Positions 48,289 through 60,226 of a stretch of 64,000 nucleotides of DNA are shown in pieces. The notes beneath the pieces are model-generated. The model did no database searches, was not told the DNA's origin, and saw nothing but the letters and a program-made list of their open reading frames with translations. The translations under genes were made by a program, and so were the position numbers. Position 1 is the first letter of the stretch. The number at the start of each line of letters is the position of its first letter. The stretch is from Dysidea avara (taxonomy: Eukaryota > Porifera > Demospongiae > Dictyoceratida > Dysideidae): assembly GCF_963678975.1 (NCBI RefSeq), contig NC_089281.1:6349277-6413276 (forward strand), in the 5' to 3' direction.

Positions 48289-49224
48289 TTAGCCATAGCC
48301 TGGTGAGTGTATTGCAATGACTTTGCTTATGTCAACTTTAGGCTTCTTACTGCACATGCGTGGAAAATTATGATCGCACTTGACTCCAAAATCACTTTCG
48401 ATCATTTGAATAGCATTTGACCCGCCTGTTGGGATACACATTCTTAGGTTCTTTGATGATGTCTGGCTGCTCATAGTTTGGGCTGCTGTGTAAATCAACT
48501 TCTTAGCAATTTCCAAGTTATCTGAATACAACGGACCAACGATAGCATCCTGTTTATCTACACCCTCTCTTATGGTGATACATCCAACAACATCATTCTC
48601 ATTTACTGCTACCCAAGTAAAGCTTTCAGGAAGTGCCACCCATTTCTTTAAGAAGACCGACCGACTAAGACCGTACACCTTTGCACTATATTCGGCATAT
48701 TTCTCAAACTTAATTTCACTTAGTGGCTTAGTGGAGACATTCTCAATGTTTTCGGTCACCTTGTACTTCTCTGCAATTGCCAACAGAGGTATAATATACT
48801 CTCTGTTGTCCCACTCAATATTTAGACCCAACGACCCATATTGAGAAATCAGACTAACAACAGAATCTAAACAAGTGTTAGCACTAGTGTCCCTGCATTC
48901 CCACATAGCATTCCAAATCTTCAATCCATATCCCTTTCCTCGAAGCGATTTCTCCACAATGAAAAATGTGATAAAATCCATCAAGTCAGTACTGCCGCCA
49001 TCTTTTCCGTACGTAAACAACACAACGTGTCCTATCCTCTTGCCGTCAAGAAATCCAAAGAAGACCTTAGCATCCAGGTACGGTGGGCCGCCGTACAGGT
49101 GTTTGATATCACTAGGGCGTGTGTAAGGATCCCATCCCTCATCCGTTGTCCATTGCACTAACGAGTCTAAGTCTTCTTGTGTCAATTCTTGCGGAGATTT
49201 TCTCTGGACAACAAAATTCGCCAT
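48289..49224 (-). CDS. Double-GNAT N-acetyltransferase, YitH/HolE-like, copy 3
   Basis: Intronless, 311 residues, more diverged from copies 1 and 2 than they are from each other. The CoA loop is kept (SLRGKGYGLKIW), as is the C-terminal half (VYGLSRSVFLKKW, IVGPLYSDNLEIAKKLI). The start at 49224 is the MANFVV Met shared with the sisters, although an in-frame ATG exists 9 bp upstream. A GGSTDL insertion lies before the CoA loop strand, and small deletions elsewhere. The downstream flank is not homologous to units A1/A2, so this copy arose separately or earlier. Confidence 0.92.
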   Translation of the reverse strand: MANFVVQRKSPQELTQEDLDSLVQWTTDEGWDPYTRPSDIKHLYGGPPYLDAKVFFGFLDGKRIGHVVLFTYGKDGGSTDLMDFITFFIVEKSLRGKGYGLKIWNAMWECRDTSANTCLDSVVSLISQYGSLGLNIEWDNREYIIPLLAIAEKYKVTENIENVSTKPLSEIKFEKYAEYSAKVYGLSRSVFLKKWVALPESFTWVAVNENDVVGCITIREGVDKQDAIVGPLYSDNLEIAKKLIYTAAQTMSSQTSSKNLRMCIPTGGSNAIQMIESDFGVKCDHNFPRMCSKKPKVDISKVIAIHSPGYG

Positions 49225-50124
49225 GTCGATCAATCAGTAGCTAGCACGGAATTCGCTGCGAATTTTCAATCGTCTGCTTGACACTTTGAAGTAACTCGCT
49301 CCACAATCGGTTTTTATTTTATTTTTATGTACTTGACCGCAGGACTTGCATTACGTATCCAGGTCAAAAGTTCAAAGGACTGAGGTCAATGAACTGATAG
49401 AGTTCATTTCACCATAATATGCATGGTTTAGAGTTCATGGGGCGGCAGTGGCTAAAAAAAACTATTTTTTACAACTACCCCAAATCTGAGATGGGGGGGA
49501 TATCTATGATATGAACATAGAGTCGCGCGGCCAAGAAACTACAAAGCGCACGCCCAATTAAAAGACGCGCGGCCACTACTGTGAGTTAGGGCCGGTTTCG
49601 CAATATTAGTCCTAGATTACGCAACATCTCTCAATAGATTTTTTTTCACCATTTGTCATCAGTTTTTTTGTATTGCGTTACGTGATAAAAAAATCTTTAG
49701 GAGTCGTCATCATAGTTTTCTTGCGACCTCGCTTAAAATAAAAAAAAACTAACCATCGCAAAATAAAAAATAAGCGTATTTCACTTTATTTCTCTACCTT
49801 ATGTTACATGAGAGATAACCATCATTAACAATTGTGATGAAAAGATGTACAACAAAACAAATAGGCATGTGAAACCTCGGACAGCATGCGAACACAAAAA
49901 GTAGAGGACTACACTGTGGGCGTGGCAAGGCAAAAACAACAACAAAAAAGACTAATTACTGTAATTACAAAAATAAAACTGTCTAATTTGTGCACCACTC
50001 TGTACAGTTTCGTGCTAGAAAAATTCTCTGAGAGGCAGAGATACTGGCAGAGGCAGCAGCATCTAACCATTCCTTAATAATGTGCTTCGAAATCCTTATA
50101 TCAGCTTGAACAAAGTTTAACAAA

Positions 50125-50442
50125 CTAGATAAATTCTTGATGGAAGACACTTGAATTCTTTCGTAACCTGTTCTTCGTCACTGAAAGGGACTGTAGAGTA
50201 GACTCGATGCGGCGAGGACGGTGACGGCCGTTGCCGCGGCAGTAGGGCGATTTAGTGAGTCCATATTCCAATAGGAGATCACCCACGATATTGGAAAATT
50301 GTTCCACCGCTTCAGTAGGGAGTAAACCATCGCTGCCAAGGGAGTGGTGAAGCCAAGCCAATCTATCACGTAGAATTCCGTCGAGTTGTGACCAGCAAAG
50401 CGAGGTGGCATGTTGCCAATGGCGAGAGAATTCAGCCGCCAT
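50125..50442 (-). CDS. Unknown 105-aa protein, single open exon
   Basis: The ATG at 50442 has a strong context (GCATGGCGG) and the frame is CpG-rich compared with its surroundings, unlike random AT-rich frames. The protein is MAAEFSRHWQHATSLCWSQL..., then an acidic/hydrophobic middle and a basic C-terminus with RPRRIESTLQSL. An upstream in-frame ATG at 50466 adds 8 residues. A CACGTG E-box sits at 50454-50459. I do not recognise the family. It may be complete or a first exon. Confidence 0.6.
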   Translation of the reverse strand: MAAEFSRHWQHATSLCWSQLDGILRDRLAWLHHSLGSDGLLPTEAVEQFSNIVGDLLLEYGLTKSPYCRGNGRHRPRRIESTLQSLSVTKNRLRKNSSVFHQEFI

Positions 50443-50453
50443 GCTCGTCACAT

Positions 50454-50459
50454 CACGTG
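50454..50459. promoter_or_regulatory. E-box CACGTG upstream of the 105-aa gene
   Basis: The hexamer lies 12 bp before the ATG on the minus strand, probably in the promoter or 5' UTR. Confidence 0.4.
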
Positions 50460-51224
50460 AACTCAAAAAAAAAAAAAAAAACTACTGTCACGTTATACCA
50501 GTCAACATAGCCGTGTTTGTATAGTCCATCTAGCACTGACATTATCCAATCCTGGTTTGCCTATACGCGTATTTTCTTCAATCAAACCTCTATTCCTACA
50601 ATAACTTTTAAAGACACGACGTGGACACAAACTCTAATGCCTGATAAACAAGTAGTGACAGCGTGCTGAACCGTAAGTTCCCTAGGGATGGCGTTTTAAG
50701 CAGAAATCTTTTAAATTCGATTTAGTGCCACACCCCATGCGAGCGTTTATAAATCGCCAGTTGTCTTATGGTGTGAAGAACAAAATCACTAGCGAAGGTG
50801 CTTTAAGCATACTCTTCAATTCTCTATTTACATGTAATTTTTAATAGATTAACTACAAAGGCCAATAAGGTGAATACAAAAGGTAACAAGCCTTTAGGGG
50901 TTACCACCTCTATGTAGTGTGTACCATGTAGCTTGTGTTGTGGCTTTCATTAAGTATTATGCACACACAAATAGTGCAACAAAATTTTGTAATGGATTGC
51001 TCGGATGTGGTTCGTGGTGTTGTGGCTCGAATGTGGTTCGTGGTTTGCCAGTGACCATGTATGAGTTGGGGTTGTTCCACACAACTTACACAATATTCAA
51101 ATTTCATGATGGCCATGAAAATTTCTTGCCATATGGTAAACATACAACAATGTGTAACAACGTTAATCAACATCACATCAAGACTTGACTAAAAATAGTT
51201 CCAACAATAGTGATGATTTCTTGT

Positions 51225-52310
51225 ATGTCAGCATGACGATACTGAGACCTGTAAAAGAATAAGTAGGCACTGAAGTTAACCTTAAATTAAACACTCATGC
51301 AACTGACCTGGAACATCGGTCGCAACACCAAAAACACTTGTTTCGATATCTGATGACACAATCCAGCAGGCACTGAATTAAAAGAGAATGTACAAAAAAT
51401 CAATATGCCGGGCTGTATTCAAAATGAACAAAAATTATATCCCAGGCTAAGTGAATGAATAACATAACTGTTGGGTAAGCATGTCAAACCTGAACATTAG
51501 GACATTAGTCAAACAAAAGTACGCTATCACAACTTGGTCATAATACAATGTTTGTACCAATGGACTTCACACTGGTTGCCCAAAAATTGTGCCATTCCGG
51601 GACAACAGCATAATTATGAAACAAATAGTTACTACAACACAGAAGGCTTACTGTTGCACTGTCTACACTGATATACCATAATTTAAAAACATAACAGGTG
51701 GGTATTAAATACAATACACTTAACATCTGGGTACTAGGAAAAAATCACTAACATCACAACATGTAAACTGACCTGGAAATTAACACCCTTGATGCCACTA
51801 CAGTCTACACTGGATATTTGTTTGAACCCATCAACACTATACCCGATACATCTGAGTAGACTGACCTGCAAATTCACATCACTAGTATACAGTGATAATT
51901 GATAACTACAAAAACAACAATTGCAATAATACAATTCTTCTGTACGTCAACTGACCTGAAATTCATGACACTCAATACCGAGACCTGTAAAAGAATAAGC
52001 AGGCACTGAAGTCAATCTTATTAAATTAAACACACATGCAAACTGACCTGGAACATCGGTCGCAACACCAAAGACACCTGTTTCGATATCTGATGAAACA
52101 ATCCAGCAGGCACTGAATTAAAAAGAGAATGTGCAAAAAATCAATATGCCAGGCTGTACCAATAAAGGATGGATAATCAAAATGAACTAAAAATATATAT
52201 ATCCCATATGCAGGTTAAGTGAGTAACATAACTGTTGGGTAAGCATGTAAACCAGAACATTTGGTCATTAGTCAAACAAAAGTACGCTATCACAAACTGG
52301 TCAGTGATGC
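51225..52310 (-). repeat. Tandem duplication with a repeated exon-like block
   Basis: 51225-51560 and 51962-52310 are direct copies (GACCTGTAAAAGAATAAG, GACCTGGAACATCGGTCGCA, TTTCGATATCTGATGA and CAATCCAGCAGGCACTGAAT are shared). On the minus strand both contain TTCAG|TGCCTGCTGG...GATGTTCCAG|GTCAGT, an open block with several Cys residues (KCFWCCDRCS in the left copy). A CAG|GTCAG motif recurs at least seven times between 51.3 and 52.8 kb. Confidence 0.65.
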
Positions 52311-52888
52311 TATCACAAACTGGTCAGTGATAATTGATAACTACAAAAAGAACAATTGCAATAATACAATTCCTCTGAATGGTAACTGACCTGAAATTCA
52401 TGACACCTGTATCTTTGTTCTTGCATGGTCTCAACTTGCATATGTACCATGATCACATTCAACTGCTAGTGGATAAACCAGTATGACCAGATGGCCTGCA
52501 AAAACCAACAAGCAGGTGTTAAATACAATACACCTAAAGCCTGGAATATGAAAAATATTATATAAGCATTATTCCACACTGATATAGTAATAGATTATAG
52601 GATGTTGTGGAACTTGCCTAAACATGTAAACTTGAACATGAGGACAACTGCATAATCTGGACACTTGGAATTGTCCAATACCTGATGAACAAGTTGGTAC
52701 TAATGACATTCACTTCAACTTGACATTTTATCCCAGCTGGGTGAATCTCTAGTAAAAAGGTGTTTATTTTCCATCTGCAACCAAAGTTATACATTTCCGT
52801 GGTTGAGTGTACATAAACTGACCTGGAAAATCAGTATGCCATAGGGGTATGGAAATGGTTCCTTTCCTTCTGTAGTTACATTACTTAC

Positions 52889-53110
52889 AGCTGACTGGTA
52901 AATGATCATCAATGTCCCTGTGGACCCCAACAATGAGTATATCAATAACTTCACAAGTTGGAATGAATTTCCTTTCAACATGTGGTGGAATGAATTTCCT
53001 TTCAACATCTGGCGGACAGGTCAAAAACCCTATCGCACAAACACGGTGAATCAGTATGTGGCGATATGACACGTTGCACAAACTTCACTCCTCGTTTCGT
53101 TAGCATGCAT
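52889..53110 (-). other. Possible 5' exon of a minus-strand transcript
   Basis: An open segment precedes a strong donor (GTAAGT, minus, at 52888-52883). It includes a direct duplication of about 26 bp (GGAATGAATTTCCTTTCAAC). Candidate starts near 53105 give different frames, so the coding frame is unresolved. It may belong with the exon-like blocks at 51.2-52.4 kb. Confidence 0.3.
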
Positions 53111-53343
53111 TCAAGACCGGCATATGTCATAGAGTACCGGCTCAGTATTCTTGACTCTTCTTCAAGCGTTGCTCAAGCGATGTAGTTTCTCACGAGGGGC
53201 TCGAGTTTCTCATTAAAGTCGAGCCGATTAAAGTACGCCTCACCATCCAGTTACATTCTTAAACCATTCAATTTAAAACCACGTATCACGAGTGTCCGTT
53301 TAAGGTAATTAGGGACTTTCCACGAGATTTCCCCTAAATAGAT

Positions 53344-53349
53344 CACGTG
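53344..53349. promoter_or_regulatory. E-box CACGTG between divergent transcripts
   Basis: It lies 35 bp before the ATG at 53384 and upstream of the possible minus-strand transcript. Confidence 0.35.
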
Positions 53350-53383
53350 TTAGTTGTCAATCCGGTGGATTCTGGTGGTATAC

Positions 53384-53755
53384 ATGGTTCAACAATGCGG
53401 TAAGTATACTTTAATACAGTATAAGCTGTCAATAATTGTTTGTGCACTGCTAAACTAAGTTATTTTTGTGTGATAAGCATGCTTGAGGAAGGGTCTGGGG
53501 GACGAGACTAATGTTTTGACAGCAGTTGATGATGGCCAGGCAAAGAACTGCGAGAAGAACTACTGTGATAGTGTGATAGTTGGGAAAAATTCCCACCCCT
53601 ATAGCTCTGGGGCATTAACTAGCATTATCTACAACTACTGTATTATCCAGGCCAAGAATAAAGGTGAAAGTGGTAGTAAGGCTCAATCCTATTATTCTGC
53701 TGAACAGGCAAGGGAGTCTGGGACTCTGGGGACATGCTCCCTCAGGAAAGTATAA
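53384..53755 (+). CDS. Small two-exon gene, 97-aa unknown protein
   Basis: Exon 1 is 53384-53399 (MVQQC plus one base) followed by GTAAGT. Exon 2 starts after ATAAG at 53478 and is open to a TAA at 53753-53755, in phase. The product is Cys-containing and polar (CEKNYCDSVIVG, YNYCIIQAKNKG), with no recognised domain. The start is supported only by the clean donor and phase. A GTATAAG at 53747 could be a further donor, so the C-terminus is uncertain. Confidence 0.45.
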
Positions 53756-53799
53756 GTACTACAACTTTTTTGTTTTAATTGCTTCAAGTATAAAAATTT

Positions 53800-54170
53800 C
53801 AGTCAAAAGGTGATGATCAAGGCTCTGGTCTTATGCACTGGTTGGAGTGGTTGTATGGATACTGCACTGTGACATCCTTGAGGGGTTAGTGCTGGCATTG
53901 TCCATGGCAATACTATTCCATCTCCCAGAGTCTTGATGATTGAGTCCTCCATTCCTTTCTCTGCTGCTCCAATCCTGAAGTTATGACCACAGTCAAAAGG
54001 TGACGATCGAGGCTCTGGTTTTGCATCTATACTGTACTGCAACACCCTTGAGGCGTTAGTACTGATATTGTCCATCGCAATACTGTTCCATCTCCCATAT
54101 ACAAGTCTTGATGGTTGAGTCCTCTATTCCTTTTTCTGCTGCTCTAATCCTGAAGTTGTGACCAAAATAT
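53800..54170 (-). pseudogene. Tyrosine recombinase remnants, two tandem copies (DIRS/Crypton-like)
   Basis: On the minus strand a frame reads GHNFRIGAAEKGMEDSIIKT followed by LG, matching the H-x-x-R region of tyrosine recombinases (HSFRIGAA...IKxLGRW). The sequence appears twice in tandem (53800-53990 and 53991-54170), each diverged and truncated. It is a remnant of a tyrosine-recombinase retroelement or Crypton. Confidence 0.55.
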
Positions 54171-54535
54171 TAAAAAATGGTTATAGCATGATAAATGATT
54201 ATGATGATAACAATTACAAATGTATTTATAGCTGTGTGGCAACTGTGAACTAATTAGGCACTTGCAAGTTTAATTAGGTGTCTGAAGCATTTAACATGCA
54301 CAAATATGAGATATATTCGTCACATGCAGGCAGTAAAGATAGATTTACTCTAATAGAACAGTCATACTGTACCGTAAATTCATACTTCCGAATTTACGGT
54401 CTTATGAAACAATCATTATTATGTTTGGATTTTACTGACTCCAAGATAATATTCTGCATTAATGTTAATTGCTCATTTCCAAAAAAATTACCTTTTAAAC
54501 CAAATGTAGAGTCTATCACTGACAAAAATGAGTGA

Positions 54536-55139
54536 TATCCACCCCAAAAACACCTTCGCTGTAAAAAAGGCGCGCCCAAGAAACTACAAGTACCTGGAAC
54601 CCAATGTAAAAAAACAAAAAGAAAAAACAGCTCAGCTGAAGTGAAAAGTAACTGGTAACTTAAAGAGCTGATATCTGAAGCGGCCAAGAATACAATTACT
54701 AAAGTTTAATCCATGCAAGAACACCTTGGCTATAATAGTATAAAAAGGCGGCCAAATTACCAGCCAATTAGAGTTAAAAGAAATTACTTTATGATGCAGC
54801 AAGAGTGAATATAGAACACAGCTGAATTATAAAGGTTCAGTGTTAAATTTTTGAATTAGTTGTATATGACCATTCATTCTTGGCCACTTCAGATATCAGC
54901 CATTTCAGTTGCCAGTTACTTTCACGTACACGCCTGTATTATAGCCAAGGTGTTCTTGCATGGATTAAACTTTAGTAATTGTATTCTTGGCCGCTTCAGA
55001 TATCAGCTCTTTAAGTTACCAGTTACTTTTCACTTCAGCTGAGCTGTTTTTTCTTTTTGTTTTTTTACATTGGGTTCCAGGTACTTGTAGTTTCTTGGGC
55101 GCGCCTTTTTTTACAGTGAAGGTGTTTTTGGGGTGGATA
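54536..55139. mobile_element. 604-bp foldback element with arms of about 190 bp
   Basis: TATCCACCCCAAAAACACC at 54536 is inverted at the right end (GGTGTTTTTGGGGTGGATA). The arms match to about 54727 and from about 54940. GGCGCGCC and GCGGCCAAGAA sites are in the arms. The identical peptides encoded at 54394-54687 (minus) and 54987-55322 (plus) are due to the palindrome. Confidence 0.9.
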
Positions 55140-55169
55140 GTATATACTACATACGTAGTATATAATATC

Positions 55170-55755
55170 TATGATATGAACAAAAATTTCTTTGTGTTTG
55201 AATTGCATATTTTGTATTCTATATTGTCACAATTGTTGTGTAGAAAAATGTCAGTGAAGGGAATGATTGAAGGGATTTCAGGGGAGTGTGGGAACATATT
55301 TAGCTACCTAGTTGAAACATAATTGTGGCAAGATTGAATCTGGAAGCAATTTGAGATAAGTGACTGAGACCTGGAACTAGGAAATAGCAAACAAACTTAC
55401 AGTGATGTACAAGCCAATTCTTCAGATCAAACTATTGTTTTATAGGAATTATTTTATATCAATAGTGTACTGTGAAAATGACCATAACTATATTAACTAG
55501 TTGCAATTTTAGTGGACAAGTGGAAAATTTTTGAAAATGGCAATCTCAAGACTGGATCTTGAGGTACTTTTAGTCAAATCCCTGTAAACATGTACAGCAC
55601 ATGTATGTAATTTTTGACTTTATTCTTTTCTGTGGTGCAGCTTGCTATTTAGTCTGACTTTTACAACTAGCCAAATCACTATTTACAACTAGCCAAAAGT
55701 CATTTACAACTAGCTTTTTGGCCACAACTAGCCCCTTTTTTAACCCCTGAGGGGC
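55170..55755 (+). repeat. Direct repeat, first copy
   Basis: Matches 56620-57208 in order: TTTCTTTGTGTTTGAATT, AATGTCAGTGAAGGGAATGA, GCAAGATTGAATCTGGAAGC, TTTACAACTAGCC. Its left end is replaced by the foldback element at 54536-55139. Confidence 0.85.
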
Positions 55756-56557
55756 GGTCTCATTGTATATAGTTGATTTGAACCCAACTCAACAGCACAT
55801 CTAAGCTAAATCAGCAACTCTTAAACATGGGGTGATCTTTTTTTCCAGTGAAATGAATTCTTCATCTTTATAAATACTGACCTCTTCACTTTGCTCTGAC
55901 CTCTTCACTGAACTCAGTCATAAGTCTTTGAACTTTGACCCAGAAATACATAGCGGGAAAACTTGATTAATTGTTTCTCATCCCCACCTGCATCCCTTTT
56001 TACCCCACTTCCTCTAATTTCATTATTGCTGTTAGCTATCAATCACGTGCACACGTATTTTAATGCTAAGAAGGCTAGCTATCATTTTACAGCACAACAA
56101 ATGTCACTTGCACCTCAGAAACGGTGGTAAAATATAAGTACTAGTTAGGCTTTAGCTAACCTTTAAAGCTAGTAAGAGTACATAATAAAAATGTTAAGGG
56201 TGTACTCTTGTTTATAGTAACAGATAACTTGAGATAACTTGATTTTGGAAGTATTTTCTTTAATAATGCATGGATAATGAAAAATAACCTCCTGCCCACA
56301 TAGAAATCCAATTTTTGTGGATGAGAAACAAGTGATCAAGTTTGCCTGGCCTAAATACATGCACGATTCCAATTACCGCCAGTGCATAGTACCTATACTG
56401 ATCGAATACCTGCAGTTAGGCCAGATGCAAAAACTTAATCATTAGTTTCTCAACCTCCTGTATTCAAAATGTTAGTGCGGGAGGGCAGACCTTATTTTAT
56501 TTTTTCCAACTAGATAGTTGAATTAGCTTATATATATATTATTAAATGACTAAGAAT

Positions 56558-57209
56558 CAGTGGCTATAAAAACTATTTTTTACAACTAGCCCAAACCTGA
56601 GAACAGGGGGAGGGAGTAGTACATATAAACAAAATTTTCTTTGTGTTTGAATTACATATTTTGTGTTCTACAGGGGTATATTGTCACGATGGTTGTGTAG
56701 CAAAATGTCAGTGAAGGGAATGAGTGAAGGCATTTCAGGGGAGTGTGGGAGCATAAGGGGAGTGTGGGGGCAGTTGAAACATAATTGTGGCAAGATTGAA
56801 TCTGGAAGCAATTTGAGATACCTGGACCTGGGGAATAGCAAACAAACTTACAGTGACGCACAAGCCAACTCTTTAGATCAAACTTGTTTTATAAGATTTT
56901 AAGGCACTTATTGTATATATTGCAATAGTGGACTGAAAAAATGACCATAACTAGCTATAAATTGCAATTTTAGTGGACCCGCCACAAGTGGAAAATTTTT
57001 GAAAATGGCAATCTCAAGACCAGATCTTGAGGTATACTTTTAGTCAAATCCCTGTAAACATGCACAGCACATGTATGTAATTTTTGACTTTATTCTTTTG
57101 TGTAGTGCAGCTTGCTATTTAGTCTGATTTTTACAACTAGCCAAATCACCATTTACAACTAGCTTTTTGGCCACAAATAGCCCCCCTCCCCCCCTTTTTT
57201 TAGCCCCTG
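56558..57209. mobile_element. MITE, CAGTGGCTA...TAGCCCCTG, with duplicated interior
   Basis: CAGTGGCTATAAAAAC at the left and inverted CAGGGGCTAAAAAAAG at the right. The interior equals 55170-55755. A third left end lies at 49447 (CAGTGGCTAAAAAAAAC). Non-coding. Confidence 0.7.
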
Positions 57210-58500
57210 CTCAGAATGCAGTTTTCTAGGATGGCTGCACTCAGTCACCAGTGGTGCAAAAATCCTTGATGAGGTAAGAAAAACAGTGATGCGGGCAGGG
57301 ATAAGAAACTAAGTTTATGAGGCCTTAGGTTTGAAAAAAAGAAAACACCCAAGACATGAAAGCACTTGTGAAGTGCAGATGCTAGCTCTCGCAAGTTGGC
57401 CTAAAGTGTAAAATAGAGATGTGTGAATTTACCAATGCTATAGTGTAGCTACTTATGTATAAAAGTGATGAGTATAACACTGAAATAGAATAGAGACTAG
57501 ATGCAAATAATGCAGCATTACAAATTTTCATGAATCAGTGTTTGAAGCACTCCATTCAGTGAGTCTAAGTTTTAATGTCAGAGTTGTGACTCCCTCCATC
57601 TCCAGCTTCTTAATTGTGGGAGATGGATAGTTACTATCATGTGAACAACTTGTTACTCTGAGTGTGAACCATGTCTACAAAACAAACTGCCATCCACTTG
57701 TCAATTAACTCCCTGCCATGATTCCAGCTGTCATTATATACATACATAAGTGGTGGTACTCTGCATGACTGCATGCATGTATGGACAGCTACTCTGGGTC
57801 AACTTGAGGAGACATACACTTAAACAAGTTTCATGCAGCAGTGCAATGGGCTACCAGTAACAGTGAACTTATACACCAACAACATTAAACTTTTGTGCAT
57901 TTGCATGACAAGAATAATTTTGTGTCATGATTGCACTTGTTGTCATCACACACTACCAACACACAGACACACTGCATCCACCTATACACATCATGTATGT
58001 ATGTCATGCAGTCATGATACAGTGTATTATTTAAATATCAAGCTACAAATCGAGGCTTTCCACTACATGTTTACAACATCTTATTAATTTTGATGATGAT
58101 AATGAAAACAATCATACATAGTTTGTATAATTATGGTTTCAGTATACAATTGTGAGGTAATTTATTCATTATTAACACATAATTTACATGCACACCACTC
58201 AAACTGACACACACCTGCTCAGCCTATCATAAGACAATGACAGGTCCCGGATCTGAAGAACTGGCACTAATTTAGGTTAAACAATACTTTCATTGCTGAG
58301 ATCATCTGTGATAGATCATGGTTGAAGGTAAAAGCCATAAACACACACAGATTATTGTTGTCTAACAACCTTTAGGTAGTAGGGTTTAAAGTAGTGTCCT
58401 TTAAACTGTCAGGGCAAAAGTTAACATTCGGCTGCAGCTGTGATTGCTCTATTAGAGTAGTTACTTGACTGCTGTGTTAGAGCATTTCAATGCAGAGGGG
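57210..58500. other. Gene-poor stretch
   Basis: AT-rich. It holds a TIR-family end (AGAAACTAAGTTTATGAGGC near 57306-57325) and two dispersed palindromes near 58442-58491. No gene. Confidence 0.45.
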
Positions 58501-58530
58501 GTAAAGTATTGCTGATGGTAATTTTTGTAC

Positions 58531-58730
58531 ATTACTGTAATTCCCTTTATTTTCGTGCAAAAAACTTTCGTGATAAAAATTTTCATGTAAAAATATTTTG
58601 TATGATTTACATGAATGACTGCTCTAATGAGTAGTTCGATCCTATACAAAAATTTTGTGCAAGAAATTTTCGTACAAGCTTTGCATATGAAATCTATTTT
58701 ACAATGAAAAAAAAGCAAATTATGGTAATA
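58531..58730. mobile_element. Possible MITE, TTACTGTAATT/TATGGTAA ends
   Basis: The ends are weakly inverted, and the interior has TTTCGTG/CACGAAA-type blocks (TTTTCGTGCAAAAAACTTTC). One dispersed palindrome is at 58617-58641. Confidence 0.4.
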
Positions 58731-60043
58731 GTTTTGTGATATGATTGTACTTGCTGACATTACATACTATATACCCCATGCATTTGCATTCCAAGTGTAG
58801 CTACCAATGCTGGTTCACTGACCTTACAGATATGGTAGACAAAGGCTTTACTTTGCTTTTGTATGTGTTAATGTACATGTGAATAATAACTATAAATTAC
58901 CTCACCAATTGTATGCTGAAACCACATGCAGATTGCGTGTCTACTATGGCAAACACCCCCTAATGGTGCCCAGTATACAAAATGGCAGGCACTGTGAGAC
59001 TAGCAACACTTCTGGTTGTTTAAAGACTATAAGGACTGCAATCAACACCTTTATTAATTTGTGAGAATAATTATAATGTAGTCGTACAGGCTGTACAGCT
59101 ATTGTCAGTTAAATATATGTAGCTACTCTAGCTCATTATACTTGAGCAAATCATCCAACCTATAGCATTTGATGATATGTGGATTTTGTTATAATCTGTT
59201 TTTGCTGTTTTTGTTTTTGTTTTTTCTTTGTATAAACTGAATTGTGTACTTTGTTGTCCTTGTAACTAACTGTATGTGTTTTACATGTGTTTTGTTACTC
59301 TAACAAGGAAGAATGGCTTTGGGTTAAAATATTAATCAACCAATATTCAATTAGTGTAGTAGTTAATCTCTAACTCAAAACAACTACAAACTTTCTGGAA
59401 ACAGCTATCGTAGTTGGTATAATATTATTCTAGTGATATTGATTTAAGGATGTGTTGTCACTGTTGTACAGAATAGATCTACTATACATATAGGCCAGGG
59501 GTTCCAGAAAACCTGGCCTGTTGTAACTTGTAGACTTGCAGCAGGAACACCAGACTATCAGCACAAATGTACACACCTATAAATGGTAACAGGGCAGGGC
59601 AGTATAGCTACAGTGCAACAGGAACCTTACAGAGAGAACAAGGTTTAATATTGTAATGCCATTACTGATTGAAATACTATAATAGAGCAGTTAGGTGCAG
59701 CACTAAACTACTCTAATAGAACATTCATAATGGAATACAATTTTTGAATGTAAGTCTAACTTGAAATTTGAAGAAATCATATAGCTTATGATAGCTATAA
59801 CTAAATCTTGAGTTTTAATTTCAATTGGAGAAACTGAATATGTGACCATTTGGATTGCTACAATATCTGCATGACCACATTGCAATTTACCAGTCATAAA
59901 TCATCTAACATTAAACATATTTTTTATATTGAAAACAGTTTATACTATCCATGAAATCATGATTTTAATGTTTCAAAATCTGTTCTGCACACTACACTTG
60001 ATTAATTAACCAATACACACATAAAAAAGAATTACATTATAAA

Positions 60044-60226
60044 TTACTCCAATTCCAAATTGTTGGAGCAGGCCAAGTTGATAGCTGGATCACACCTGTG
60101 ATGGCTTGATCTGGATCCTCTTGTGCACATCACTGCAGAACGAAGTAATGAATAGGCATCTGATCCAAAACAGTGTCTGACAACAGTTGCAGCTGGACCA
60201 ATCCCATTAGAGCAATAAAACACCAA
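60044..60226 (-). pseudogene. Retroelement ORF C-terminus-like fragment
   Basis: The minus frame reads NGIGPAATVVRHCF, then YSLLRSAVMCTRGSRSSHH. The LLRSAxMCxRGSRS motif is familiar from C-termini of retroelement polyproteins of aquatic invertebrates; the identification is from memory. It looks internally deleted. Confidence 0.4.

Noticed and set aside
54394-55322. MAASDISSLSYQLL frames on both strands
   Set aside because: Duplicated by the 604-bp palindrome; no family and no splice support.
58879-59064. 61-codon frame as a LINE end
   Set aside because: No FFPxTIxxWN-type motif; similarity was too weak.
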